The notes beneath the pieces were generated by a model. It searched no databases. It saw nothing but the letters and a program-made list of their open reading frames with translations, and was not told the DNA's origin. Source: Diphasiastrum complanatum (Eukaryota > Streptophyta > Lycopodiopsida > Lycopodiales > Lycopodiaceae). Taken from it: 64,000 bases of DNA. Below are positions 21,229-33,345 of this stretch, one piece after another. The stretch is taken from assembly GCA_029204225.1 (NCBI GenBank), contig CM055096.1:68517741-68581740 (forward strand), read 5' to 3'. Numbering within the stretch: the stretch's first letter is position 1; each line of letters begins with the position of its first letter. A program made the position numbers and the translations under genes.

Positions 21229-22248
21229 TCAGATCACTCCCTTTTTGGCTTCTTCATACCTTGAAATCCACTTTTCCATTTGTCCGCAATTATATAATAT
21301 GAATGTGTCAATTTTCTCTTTTAACTGAGGTGAAAGTCTTTTTTGCACACCATTTTCTTGTGGTACTTCACCCTTAACACGTTTATCTTCTTCTTCACAC
21401 CACATTTTTGCACTTGCAGGATGCAATTGTGAGATTATTTTGGTGATATAAAACAAAGATTCCTATACAAGCCAACTTTCTGCAATGCTACCTTCTAGCC
21501 TTGTCTTTTGTATCACAAAGCCCTTCAAAACTTTCATAAAGCACTCAAGGCCGCAGAACATCCATCTCGTGTGCACAGGTCTTGCAATTGATACTTCCTC
21601 GACCAAATGCACTAGAATATGAACTTGTATATCCAAAAAGGAAGTTGCAAAATCTCTTTCCAACAAACATATCATTTCGATCATTTGGATTTTCATGGAA
21701 TCCAATTCAATATTTTTTATTTCTTTTGAGGAAATCCACACACAAGATTGATAGTACATTAGGTTGTTTAACACATAAAAAAATTGAAATAACACATATT
21801 TATACAAATGTTTAAAAAAATATACAAACCTAATCATCCATGACAAATTGTAAAGCGTACTTCGTACGTCATTGTTGAAGAGACCTCAAATAGAAAGTGG
21901 AAGTATGAATTGCAACATCTTATGCCAATCATGTGATTTCAATCCACTTAGTTTACCATCTTTGGTAAATGACTTGCACAAAGAATGTGCATAGCCTGTT
22001 GGAGTTCTCATTTGTTTTATGACATGTTTAACATATGAGAGTTGCTCTTTTGTAAGAATCCACGGCACGCTAGGTAGAATCTCATCTCCACCTTCAGTGT
22101 ATTGAATCCAATAGGATCTTTTCACATCGGCCGCTTGTAGATCTTTATGGACTGCGTAGTTGTCTTTTATGCCAATGATGTGGATCCATAAGGACGTCGC
22201 ATTGCGATGTCTACATCCACGTTGGACATCGCATTGCGACGTCCACAT
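21229..22248 (-). pseudogene. Second CACTA Tnp2 remnant (C-terminal half)
   Basis: Minus-strand frames in order: 21886-22248 with VPWILTKEQLSYVKHVIKQM and SFTKDGKLSGLKSHDWHKML; 21463-21846 with CLLERDFATSFLDIQVHILV, HLVEEVSIARPVHTRWMF and RLEGSIAESWLV; 21229-21456 beginning FYITKII. These are consecutive parts of Tnp2 after the catalytic region. The first block overlaps the end of the 3494-4800 remnant in protein coordinates, so this is a different copy. Between 21846 and 21886 the frame is broken, and an insertion of AT-rich sequence seems to occupy the N-terminal side of the 21463-21846 frame. Confidence 0.8.
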
Positions 22249-22450
22249 CGGAATGGCTTTCCGTCATCAGCATTTTGGGTTCCGAAATCTGGCACGTTGT
22301 GCATGTCGGATTGCGACGTGTTTTAAAGTCGTCAAATTTCGACAATCTTATAGCGACATGTTTTTTCGACGTCTGCGATGAAATTAAAAAAAAATTAAAC
22401 TCGCGATTCACATCGCAAAACACGTTGCATATCGCCGGGGGTGATGTGAT
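22160..22450. repeat. GTCGGATTGCGACGT-like short palindromes
   Basis: The phrases GACGTCGCATTGCGATGTC, GACATCGCATTGCGACGTCC and GTCGGATTGCGACGTG follow one another. They resemble the GTCGGATTCCGACGT palindromes found in the 28674-40960 repeat units. No gene. Confidence 0.5.
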
Positions 22451-22509
22451 GATCATCACCCAATTGTCGTATGAGTTGACAAGTTTGTAAGCAGTTGTAT
22501 CATTGCATC

Positions 22510-22680
22510 TTAATCGTCTATGACAGATCCAACAGCGGCCATTTGCTTCAGCAGGTTCTTGAATTGGTTGATGTGATTCTGTAGGGAATCACCATTCGCC
22601 ATCTTGAGGGAGTACAATTTTTTCCTAAGATGTAGCTTGGAAGCTATATCTCGCACTTCGTATAGTGTGTTCAAGATGTC
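22510..22680 (-). pseudogene. Copia gag (UBN2) fragment, displaced
   Basis: The minus strand translates to a gag middle segment: LYEVRDIASKLHLRKKLYSL, KMANGDSLQNHINQFKNLL and KQMAAVGSVIDD. In an intact element this part precedes the zinc knuckle and protease. Here it lies after them on the coding strand, joined inside the gag-pre-integrase Cys motif. That order needs a rearrangement. Confidence 0.75.
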
Positions 22681-23435
22681 CTCAAACATGCATCACAGGT
22701 GGTTGAACTGGTTGCATTCAAGATGTTGACCTCTGTTATCGCTCCATGATGGCTTGCTTGGTAAAGTGCCATTGAGTTCATGTGGCAGAGCCTTCTGTGC
22801 CATAGAGTGTCTGGCGAGTCATCATGAGTCTGATGCACCTGAACTGCAGGTAGGCGTACCTTGAGATGATATAGGTTTTCTTTCCTTCTGCCTTGAGCGA
22901 TTAAGGTACTAGTACTAGCGTCAATCAAGTTGCATGCTTCATCAAAAAATGTCACACGCATTCCTGCATCTGCTATTCTTGCTACAGAGAGCAAGTCTTG
23001 TTGCAGAGTAGGCACGAACAGAACTTCTTTGAGTCGTCTGTCTTTGCCGTTGGTGTTGATCCATAGTGAACCAACACCATTCACTTGATGTTTAGATCCA
23101 TCTCCAAGAACTATGAATCTTGAAGGATCCGCACTTCTAAAATCAGACATTATTCATCTTGATGTCATGAAGTGTGAGGTGGCTCTTGAATCTAGGATCA
23201 CCTCGTGTGTCAAATGTTGACGCTGCACACACATCTTCACAAATGTAGGCGGTCGAACAATTTCTGTTCGTTCTTTCTTCGCCCATCTTCGAGCTCTCGG
23301 ATTTCTCGACATATGATGAACTATTGTTGTTCTTCTTTTTGTTCTATGTTGATTTGTTTCTCGGGTTTTGGCAGCAATCCACGGCTGCGTAATCCTTCTT
23401 GTGGCAATGGATACACTCAATCTTGGGATTGAGCC
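22671..23435 (-). pseudogene. Copia gag-pol fragment: knuckle, protease, pre-integrase
   Basis: 23154-23420 gives a Lys/Arg/Asn-rich stretch then ILDSRATSHFM, the retropepsin motif with Gly replaced by Arg (D-S-G-A to D-S-R-A). 22671-23150 continues with FIVLGDGSKHQVNGVGSLWI, LKEVLFVPTLQQDLLSVARI and TLWHRRLCHMNS, ending in CDACL, the HHCC zinc region of gag-pre-integrase. Only one stop separates the two frames. The fragment ends at the CDACLR position, where it is joined to gag sequence in the wrong order. The protease change and the missing polymerase make it non-functional. Confidence 0.8.
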
Positions 23436-23459
23436 AACAAGTATCTACTGTATGCCCAT

Positions 23460-24988
23460 CTCTTCTGCATCTCACTTATAAATCATCCACCAATGTAGCA
23501 TTTGTTTCAAGGGATATAATATTCAAAGAAGATACATTCTACAAATTCAAACAACCATTTATAGGTCAAATAAATGCATCTTCATTGGCTATCTTGAAGC
23601 TTACATAGTTTATGATCCATCCACCAATGTAGCATTTGTTTCAAGGGATGTAATCTTCAAAGAAGATACATTCTATGAATTCAAAAAACCATTTATAGAT
23701 GAAGTTGTGTCATTTCATCCTATTTTACACAACATAGAATCTTCCACTCATGATGTCTCTTCTACAGAACCTACAGTTATAGCTACAGAAGCCGAGCAGC
23801 TGACAACACCTGTCACCAGACCAGACCAAGCTAGCTTAAGCAAATTTGGACAAATTCAAGAAGAGACACCATTCCAATCTGTTCAACAAGATGTTCAAAG
23901 AGGGGGGGGGGCGCAAGAATCAGCGCTTCAGTTGACTGTAATGTTTATTCCAAATTTATAGGTGTCAATTCAGTGCATATAGCTCTATACGTAGATGATG
24001 CATTTATTTTGTCTAACAACACACGTCGTTGCTGCACACTACTTAGAGTGATCTGTCAAAAGAGTTTGACATGACTGATCTAGGCACCGTTCAATCATTA
24101 TTAGGAATACACATCACTAGAGATAGATCGCATAAGAAAGTCTATCTTAGCCAGTAGAAAAATCTAGAATCCATTCTAGAAAAGTTTCATATGTGTGATT
24201 GCAAACTGATTGATACTCCAATGGATCCAGCTATGACATTGACTAAACCTTCTTGTGCAAATATTGAAATGAAGTACTCGACTTAGCAAAGTACCCTTAT
24301 CATTCACTTATAGGATCTTTGATGTATGTCATGCTTTGCACTAGACCGGATTTAGCACACACTGTTAGCATACTGAATCAATACATGTCTAATCCAAGGA
24401 TCTTATGTTGGAAAGTATTAAAGAGAGTTATGAGATATATTCAAGAAAGTCTAGATCATGTTTTATGCTATGATGGAAATGCTATCGGTCCAATGGTTCT
24501 TCAAGGCTACTCCGACTCAGGTTGGGGAGGAAATGCCTCAACCAAAAAATCCACTTCTGGATTCTGTTTCTTTTTGGCAGGGAAACCAAACTCATGGAAC
24601 TCAAGAAATCATAAATCAGTTGCACTCTCTTCAACCAAAGCGGAGTACATCGTAGCATGCCAAGCTTCAAAAGAAGCTATATGGATCAGACTACTACTTC
24701 ATGATCTGCATCACACTCAGTGTAATGCTACCACCATTCTGTGTGACAATATCAGATTCATTTCATTGTCTCTAAATTTCATGGTAGGTCTAAGCATATT
24801 GAAATCCAATATCATTTTATTAGAGAAAAAGTTTTTTTAGAACAAGTGATTCTTCAATATTGCTGCACAATAGAAATGGTTGCAAACATATTCACCAAAG
24901 CTCTTCCCAGGATCAAGCACCAAAAGTTTTTCAACTTGTTTAACTTGATGAAGATTGTCAAGGCACCGAATGTGACCTTAAGGGGGAC
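23460..24988 (+). pseudogene. Copia family A pol 3' part (integrase end, RT end, RNase H)
   Basis: 23600-23960 encodes the integrase C-terminal tail (YDPSTNVAFVSRD, FKEDTFYEFKKPFIDE) and the low-complexity linker (QEETPFQSVQQDVQ). A GGGGGGGGGG run marks a deletion that removes most of the reverse transcriptase. Sequence resumes at LYVDDAFILSNN, the catalytic YVDD block, then LESILEKFHMCDCK, then a good 24319-24840 frame with SLMYVMLCTRPDLA, GYSDSGWGG, STSGFCFF and KSVALSSTKAEYI, the RNase H core. An earlier partial duplicate of the YDPSTNVAF block is at 23480-23608. Stops and the RT deletion rule out activity. AAGGGGGAC at 24980-24988 is the polypurine tract. Confidence 0.85.
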
Positions 24989-26166
24989 TGTTGAAAATTA
25001 AGCTCACATTTTTCTCCTTACTGATATAATCCATGTAAATTTTTTCCTGCACATTTTTTGATCATTGATCTAGGGTTAGATGCAACCTATTAGCTTAATT
25101 CTATGTCTACTCATCTGATACCTACAGGAATTACAGTTTCATGTTTTGCTACCTACATATTTGGTCATGTTTCTTAACACAAACTAGACTTGCAAAACTA
25201 CCCTATTTTTGTGTGCGAAATTCTACTTAGTAAAACCATCTTTAATGTCTTCAACATTAAATGAACGAGTATAGGGTCAAAATGCGGTCTAACAAAGAAC
25301 CGCCAGATCACCAGCAAGGCAAAAGTTGCGGGCTATGTGCAAAAGGAACAAACCGCAAAGCAGCCACAAATCAAACCTATGGCCACTCAACGAAGACCGG
25401 AAATGTCCATGTACTGCCAAGGAACCGCAAGGAACCGTTGGGACATCGCAGGATTCAACCCTGGGGTCACTCAACGAAGACTAGCGACTGAAGAGAACCA
25501 TAAGCTATGACTTGCGATCAATGTTGCGACCGCCACGAACTGCCAAGTCAACATTGCGGTCTACCTATGGCTTCTACGATGATGCAACTTCGTGACTCCT
25601 TTGCACACTCTCGAAGCGGAACTTAACCCTAACCAATCTACGGCTTGTATAGATGTCATTGTACATCAAACATTTGTATATGTACATCCAAATACATAGT
25701 TAAGCTAAACTATTCTATTTTGAATAGAGAATAGTTAAACAATTCTTGTAAAACAAGAATGACGCTGCTTATAAATAGATCTCCAGCTCTCATTCCATGT
25801 ATACAACCAAGTGGAAGAATTTTATTCTAAGTTACGCCGTCTTTTATTCAGACTGTAAACAATTGTATTGTTCACCCGACAAGGAGTCAGTGTAATATAC
25901 AAGCAGCTCATTCTTCATATGTGTCTAACGTAGTTGTTTATGTGTTGTAATTTGATTGCACTCTTTTCATTACTTGTCATTAGCACATTCATTCAGTCTG
26001 AACACGAACATCTATGAGTCATAAGAATCTGAGGTCGTCCTTGATGCCTGAAGAACTTGCGTCATCTCTCTGCACCATAAAATATTAAATCCATACTGAA
26101 CTTCACGTTTAAACTAACAAACAGTAATTTCCACACACAATCCATCCTCTTCGGTGGATTTGTTCA
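24989..26166 (+). mobile_element. 3' LTR of copia A
   Basis: Begins TGTTGAAAATTAAGCTCAC immediately after the polypurine tract. It ends CGGTGGATTTGTTCA at 26166, a length of 1178 bp. The end was set by comparison with the 5' LTR remnant of the minus-strand copy (59885-60000), which ends at the equivalent base before its primer site. A promoter-like TATAAATA is at 25770-25777, about 400 bp before the LTR end. Confidence 0.8.
25770..25777 (+). promoter_or_regulatory. LTR TATA box
   Basis: TATAAATA within the copia A LTR, in the usual place for a retroelement promoter. Not tested for activity. Confidence 0.5.
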
Positions 26167-26275
26167 CGACTTTGTTTGAGCATGCATTCATTTCCTATCG
26201 GTCCATATCTCCCACAGAGTCAAGATGTGACACTCAATGAGACACGCAAATATGATGAAGATATTAATGTGGATG

Positions 26276-27720
26276 TAGAATGATGATGATGCAGAAGTCA
26301 TGAGAGAATCTCACTCATTGATAAGTAATCCAAAGGAAAAGTGGCACCATCAATTGATAATAGAAGTCCAAGCATGGTCATACCTCAATTTTCTCGAGAG
26401 GAGATATATCAAGAGACCGAGGTGGTCATACATCAACACAAGGACAATGTTCATATTGATAGATTGAGAGTTGGGTATGCTCGTTTGGACATGCTTACGG
26501 AATCATTTGGCGATAAAAGAAAGGTCCAAGACATGATGTAGGATACATTCTCTTTTAAGACTCTTTTTTCATAATATAATTCATCTAAGTAGTACAAGAG
26601 ACATTTGCAAGAAAAAAAAAAGAGCTTACCCAAAGAAAAGTACGGAGGGAGTGATGAGTATATCTACAATGAAAAAAGAAGACTCCTTACAAATATCAAG
26701 CGAATCTAGCATTGATGTCAAGTATCATATAGAGCCAAGAGCCTTCAACTTATCAAGAGGAAAAGGAAAAAGAAGTTTGGCAAGAAGTAGAGCATGATGA
26801 GATGAGTTCAATTGAAAAGTATGGCACTTGGGAGTTGGAAAATTAGGCACCTAATAGGAAAACCAACTGAAAACAAAGTGGTGTACAAGAAGTACATGAA
26901 GTGTGACATGTAGTCAAAGGATATTCCTAGTGTAAAAGGAAAGACTACATGAACACCTTTTTCTCATGTAGCAGAATGGACAATGGTAAGGTTGGTAAAA
27001 GCACTAGCATCATGCTTTGGTTGGCACTTGCATTAAATGGACAAAAAATAATTATTTCTAAACGATATAATGAATGAGGAAGTGCATATGGTACAACTAG
27101 AAGGCTATGTTATTGAAGGATAGGAAACATAATATTGTAAGATCAAAAAGACTTTATATGGATTCACGCAAGCTTTTTGTGCCTATCACAAGAAGTACAT
27201 GAAGTGTGACATGTAGTCAAAGGATATTCCTAGTGCAAAAGGAAAGACTACATGAACACCTTTTTCTCATGTAGCAGAATGGACAATGGTAAGGTTGGTA
27301 AAAGCACTAGCATCATGCTTTGGTTGGCACTTGCATTAATTGGACAAAAAATAATTATTTTTGAACGATATAATGAATGGGGAAGTGCATATGGTACAAC
27401 TAGAAGGCTATGTTATTGAAGGATAGGAAACATAATATTGTAAGATCAAAAAGACTTTATATGGATTTACGCAAGCTTTTTGTGCCTATCACAATCGTAT
27501 TGACAAGTATTTCATCTTTAATAATATAGTAGATAAATTCTCTAATCCAAACATTTTCTCATCTCATAATGATGATGTCAATTTAGTTTTTCTAAATGTC
27601 GATAAACTTATCAAGGATGATTTACATTTCAACTCTAAAATGAAAAATTTGAATCTAGTACATTATTGCCTAGAATTATAAGTTCGGAAAAATGATCATG
27701 GAACATGGCTAACACAAAGT
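26276..27720 (+). pseudogene. Copia family B pol fragment (pre-RT and RT)
   Basis: The first part (26341-26541) encodes QFSREEIYQETEVVIHQHKD and GYARLDMLTESFGDKRK. RT-domain phrases then appear with many stops: KYGTWELEN, VKGYS, VRLVKALASCFGWHLH, NEEVHMVQLEGYVIEG and KIKKTLYGFTQAF. This is the start of the copia reverse transcriptase. A 303-bp segment is duplicated in tandem within it. A matching minus-strand copy is at 55575-56795. The fragment fades by about 27660 (HYCLEL). It is thoroughly inactivated. Confidence 0.8.
26885..27490. repeat. 303-bp tandem duplication inside copia B
   Basis: 26885-27187 and 27188-27490 are near identical, both beginning ACAAGAAGTACATGAAGTG and ending TTTTTGTGCCTATCAC. 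I count about six differences by eye. The minus-strand copy at 55575-56795 has only one unit, so the duplication happened here after the copies separated. Confidence 0.9.
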
Positions 27721-28673
27721 AAAAGACAAACCCAAAAGATGATCAAGGGAGATGCTAGCTGAATGCATGCACGGGAAGATGTTACTCCTCATGAATGTGC
27801 TTTCAAGATATGCAGGGATTGCTACAGTTGCAAGCAACAGTATAAGGTTGTGGAGGTGGATGAGCCTGTTGAGGATGTTTTACCCTTACCACTATCCATG
27901 AGGGATTCCAAGATGGATTGAAGGCTATCTTGCCTAAAATCTAGTAAGGAACCACTTTTGATGAGAAATCAAACCTCAGAGGATCATACTCGTTGGATGC
28001 ATGAAACTAAAGGCATTAATTATGGCTATGGTGATGCACTCTAGCCCAGGGATAACACTTACTCTGACAGTGGTAGTGGTAATGAAACACGTCCAACATT
28101 CTGGGATGATCAATGGATCTTCTGGCTTAGTCCTTTCATTGGAATAGTCGTGGCAACATGTGGGTTGGGATCCTTCAGGAGCAATCCTCATAAATAAATC
28201 TGTCTAGATTTTCAATGTGTATAGACTATTATTATTAGTTTGATCCATCCCATCTCTAGGCTTGGAAATGAAAACTAGAGTGAATTCTAGTTTTTCTTGC
28301 ACACTAAAAGGATTTTAGAATTTAATGCATCCGATTTTAAAGGATCGGAGTGCAAGCATTTAAATGTACATGCTTCCGATCCTACACGTGGTCATAGTTC
28401 ATCATACTTTCAAAAAAAAAATTGAATGTCAGATTTAATGCGATTCATCTGTTGGAAAGTATTGTTCTAGTTGCATGCTGATTCCTCTTGATCTTAAAAC
28501 GTCTATACAATTTGAATTCTGAAATCTTTCTACATTTTTATCATTTCTGGTTTGCAATTAGGTAGAATGCCACAAAATGCAAGGTTCATGTTACACATAA
28601 GAGTGCTTAGATTCTAAACCCTAAACTCTAAAACCATTAGAAGAGTTTGATGTCATGTTATTTTCTTTGTAGA
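27721..28673. other. No gene; unclassified
   Basis: A plus-strand frame near 27760-27920 translates to a short Cys-containing segment (HECAFKICRDCYSCKQQY) and an acidic stretch (VEVDEPVEDVLPLPL) before a stop. I do not recognise it. 28270-28400 contains small inverted repeats (CTAGAGTGAATTCTAG; ATGCATCCGAT and ATGCTTCCGATCC). Nothing else is supported. Confidence 0.35.
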
Positions 28674-29938
28674 TAATGTTTTTAGGACCAAGTTTGTGGT
28701 TGCTTTCTGACTAACGATTTACAGATTTGTAAGATTGGCCTCCAAACTAGCGATGGACATATTGGATCTACTTACAAATTAGTGGTCCTATACTACTATA
28801 AATGCACAACAATACAACTAAAAGGTGCCCAGAAATGTCCATAATCAACGATTTCAAGGCTTGTAGATCTGTGACTGTCGAGAGCCTAATACATGGCTTA
28901 CTTTCCAGCGGCTTACAAAATAGGAAAATGCCCTGCAAACAAGTGATGGATTGTTAGGAGATAGTGTTGTTAGGATAGCGTGTAGAACTGGCTGTAGGGT
29001 AACAGGACTGGGTAAGTACATGTTGTAGAATAGACAAGCATTGAAACCAAAAGTTCATAACAAATTATCTGGATTATGATTATAGATTGACTGGCTACAT
29101 TGTTATTTCGCTTTCATGGGGGGCCACTACCGTGCAAGTAATTGTATCCTCAAAGATAAAAATTATGGACATTATTCTTTGGCTGCATTGAGATAGTATC
29201 CAGTACAAAAGAAAGAGAAAACAAAATATACAATACAAGGAAGATAATATACAAGAAAAAGTTACAAAGAAAGAAATCTTAGTTGCACATAACAAAACAA
29301 AAGAACCGTACTTGAAATGAGACAAATGAAGTTGATAGAGTTGAGAATAAGCGCCAAAAGCTATTCTCCAAAAATATTCTGCAAGAAAAAAAAATCAAAA
29401 AACCATAGAAAAATAACGTGGCTTTGAGAATTCAGTCACGGATGTCGGATTCCGAAATATGTATTATCCATCAAAATCCTACGTCCGCTTTATGCTTTTT
29501 TTTTTAATGCACAAATAGGTGACATCATCAACTACAAAGTTGCAGTCTCCAAAATGGGATGTCGGATTTTGACATTTTTATTGTGTGTCGGAATCTGACG
29601 TTCGTAAAACAAAAAAATTATGGCAAATTTTTTATTTTCGGAAAATATATGTATATATATTTTATGTCGGATTCCGACGTATTATTATGTTGGATTCCGT
29701 TGGATTATGAAATTTTTTTGAATCCGTCAGAACCTTGTGTCAGAAATCGCACATTTTTTTGTTGTGGTTCAAAATGATCCAAATTCAACAATGACCATTG
29801 TACATATAATTTCGATCATTGTATGACCATTGTATTAGCTCTCAACATTAACTAACTATTATGACCATTGTATTAGCTTTCAACGTTAGTTTAAAATCAA
29901 ATTTAATGAAACAAACATTACGTTAATATGGGGAAACA
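28674..29938. repeat. Repeat unit, copy 1
   Basis: Landmarks in order: AGATAATGTTTTTAGGACCA, CTAACGATTTACAGATTTG, ACAACTAAAAGGTGCC, AGTGTTGTTAGGATAGC, GCCACTACCGTGCA, TGTATCCTCAAAGATAAAAA, the GTCGGATTCCGA palindromes at about 29443 and 29675, GTCAGAACCTTGTGTCAGAA, and AAACAAACATTACG. The same series is found at 34442-35415 plus 39157-39545 and at 39546-40960. No protein-coding frame is preserved across copies. The class of repeat is unknown; terminal repeats of a retroelement are one option. Confidence 0.7.
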
Positions 29939-29944
29939 AGCCAT

Positions 29945-32226
29945 GTCTTGAGTCACCTAAAATTCGTCTTCACAATTGACAATGAACCTCAAAAAGTACC
30001 TCGAAAATGTCGTGTCTTGAGTCTCCAAAAATTCATCTTCACAATTGACAATGACCCTCAAAAAGTACCTCGAAAAAGCAGTGTCTTGAGTATCCAAAAA
30101 ATCGTATTCACAATTGGCAATGACCCTCAAAAAGTACCTCGAAAACTACCTCGAAAAAGCCATGTCTTGAGACTCCAAAAATTTGTCTTCACAATTGACA
30201 ATGACCTCGAAAAGTACCTCGAAAAAGCCATGTCTTGAGTCTTCAGAAATTCTTCACAATTGACAAAGTACCTCGAAAAAGCCATGTCTTGAGTCTCCAA
30301 AAATTCGTCTTCACAATTGACAAGGACCCTTCAAAAGTACCTCAAAAAAGCAGTGTCTTGAGTCTCCAAAAATTCTTCACAATTGACAATGACCCTCGAG
30401 AAGTACCTCAAAAAGTACCTCAAAAAAGCCATCTTGAGTCTCCCAAAATTCTTCACAATTGACAATGACCCTCGAAAAGTACCTCGAAAAAGCCGTGTCT
30501 TGAGTCTCCAAGAATTCATCTTCACAATTGACAATGCCCTCGAAAAGTTCCTCGAAAAGTACCTCGAAAAAGCTGTGTCTTGAGTCTCAAAAAATTCTTC
30601 ACAATTGACAATGACCCTCAAAAAGTACCTCAAAAAAGCCGCGTCTTGAGTCTCCAAAAATTCGTCTTCACAATTAACAATGACCCTCAAAAAGTACCTT
30701 GAAAAAGCCGTGTCTTGAGTCTCCAAAAATTCTTCACAATTGACAATGACCCTCGAAAAGTACCTCAAAAAAGCCCCGTCTTGAGTCTCCAAAAATTCTT
30801 CACAATTGACAAAGTACCGAAAAGTATCTTGAAAAAGCCCCGTCTTGAGTCTGCAAAAATTTGTCTTCACAATTGACAATGACCCTCGAGAAGTACCTCG
30901 AAAAAGCCCCGTCTTGAGTCTCCAAAAATTTGTCTTCACAATTGACAACGACCCTCGAGAAGTACCTCAAAAAGTACCTTTAAAAGATCTCGAAAAAGCC
31001 TTGTCTTGAGTCTCCAAAAATTCGTCTTCACAATTGACAAGGACCCTCGAAAACTACCTCGAAAAAGCGGTGTCTTGAGTCGCTTCACAATCAACAATGA
31101 CCCTCGAGAAGTACCTCAAAAAGTACCTCGAAAAAGCCATCTTGAGTCTCCAAAAATTCTTCAGAATTGACAATGACCCTCGGAAAGTACCTCAAAAAAG
31201 CCGTGTCTTGAGTCTCCAAGAATTCATCTTCACAATTGACAATGACCCTCAAAAAGTACCTCGAAAAAGCCGTGTCTTGAGTCACAACAATTGAAATGAC
31301 CCTCAAAAAGTACCTCAAAAAAGCCGCGTCTTGAGTCTCCAAAAATTCGTCTTGACAATTGACAATGACCCTCGAAAAGTACCTCGAAAAAGTTGTCTTG
31401 AGTCTCCAAAAATTCTTCACGATTGACAATGACCCTCGAAAAGTACCTCGAAAAAGCCTCATCTTGAGTCTCCAAAAATTCTTCACAATTGAAAAAGTAC
31501 CTCGAAAAGTATCTTGAAAAAGCCGTGTCTTGAGTCTGCAAAAATTCGTCTTCACAATTGACAATGACCCTCGAAAAGTACCTCAAAAACGCCGTGTCTT
31601 GATTCTCCGAAAATTCGTCTTCACAATTGACCATGACCCTCGAGAAGTACCTCAAAAAGATCTCGAAAAAGCCTTGTCTTGAGTCTCCAAAAATTCGTCT
31701 TCACAATTGACAATGACCCTCGAAAGGTACCTTGAAAAAGCCGTCGTGAGTCTCCAAAAATTCTTCACAATTCAAAAAGTACCTCGAAAATATCTCGAAA
31801 AAGCCTCGTCTTGAGTCTCCAAAAATTCGTCTTCACAATTGACAATGACCCTCGAAAACTACCTCGAAAAAGTTGTCTTGAGTCTCCAAAAATTTGTCTT
31901 CACAATTGACAATGACCCTCAAAAAGTACCTCAAAAAAGCCGTGTCTTGAGTCTCCAAAAATCTTCACAATTGACAAAGTACCTCAAAAAGTACCTCGAA
32001 AAGCATCTTAAAAACACCGTGTCTTGAGTCTCCAAAAATTCGTCTTCACAATTGACAAAGTACCTCGAAAAGTACCTCAAAAAAGCCGTGTCTTGAGTCT
32101 CCAAAAATTTGTCTTCACAATTGACAATGAGCCTCGAGAAGTACCTCAAAAAGGCCCTCTCTTGAGTCTCCAAAAATTCTTCAGAATTGACAATGACCCT
32201 CGAGAAGTACCTCGAAAAGTACCTTG
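29945..32226. repeat. Minisatellite array, ~69-bp unit
   Basis: About 34 head-to-tail units of the form GTCTTGAGTCTCCAAAAATT, CGTCTTCACAATTGACAATG, ACCCTCGAAAAGTACCTCGA, AAAAGCCGT. Shorter and longer variants arise from loss of CGTCTTCA or CAATGACCC and from one to three copies of the subrepeat AAAGTACCTCGA. The 69-bp period is 23 codons, which explains long meaningless open frames on both strands (205 and 157 residues on the minus strand). The array begins right after copy 1 of the 1.3-kb repeat unit and ends at a GT/GA microsatellite. Confidence 0.92.
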
Positions 32227-32264
32227 AGTCAAGTCAAGTGAGAAAAATTCTCTAAATTTGAGTC

Positions 32265-33129
<865 letters not shown>

Positions 33130-33345
33130 CAGTCTTCTAGAAAGTCGGCATCCTTAAAAGAATGGAACCGACATCTTTTTTTAAAAACTGGTATGTTTAA
33201 AATTCGATATATTTTTTTACAGCAAAAATCAAAGGTTTTGCTTTAGAACAATGGCAAGTATTAAGGTATGTCTTATTTAAGGCCATGCAATTCTTAAAAA
33301 TTAAGGTGTTCCGAGGGAAACCTGAAAAAAGTTTCCCGAACATTG
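33130..33345. mobile_element. Second hAT-like MITE copy, diverged
   Basis: Starts CAGTCTTCTAGAAAGTCGGC and ends AGTTTCCCGAACATTG, 216 bp. It shares the AAAGTCGGCAT..CTTAA, GAATGGAA.CG.CATCTTTT and GGGAA.CCT.AAAAA blocks with 14526-14742. Here the right end keeps TTTCCCGAACATTG, the exact complement of the left end of the other copy (CAGTGTTCGGGAAA) except for one base. No target duplication is visible, so it is older or was rearranged. Confidence 0.7.

Noticed and set aside
30331-31655. Long repeat-protein-like frames on the minus strand (205, 157 and 141 residues)
   Set aside because: They are read from a 69-bp minisatellite whose unit is a multiple of three; several frames on both strands are open at once.
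29945-32226. CRISPR-like array
   Set aside because: Units are continuous tandem repeats without unique spacers, and the genome is a plant's.
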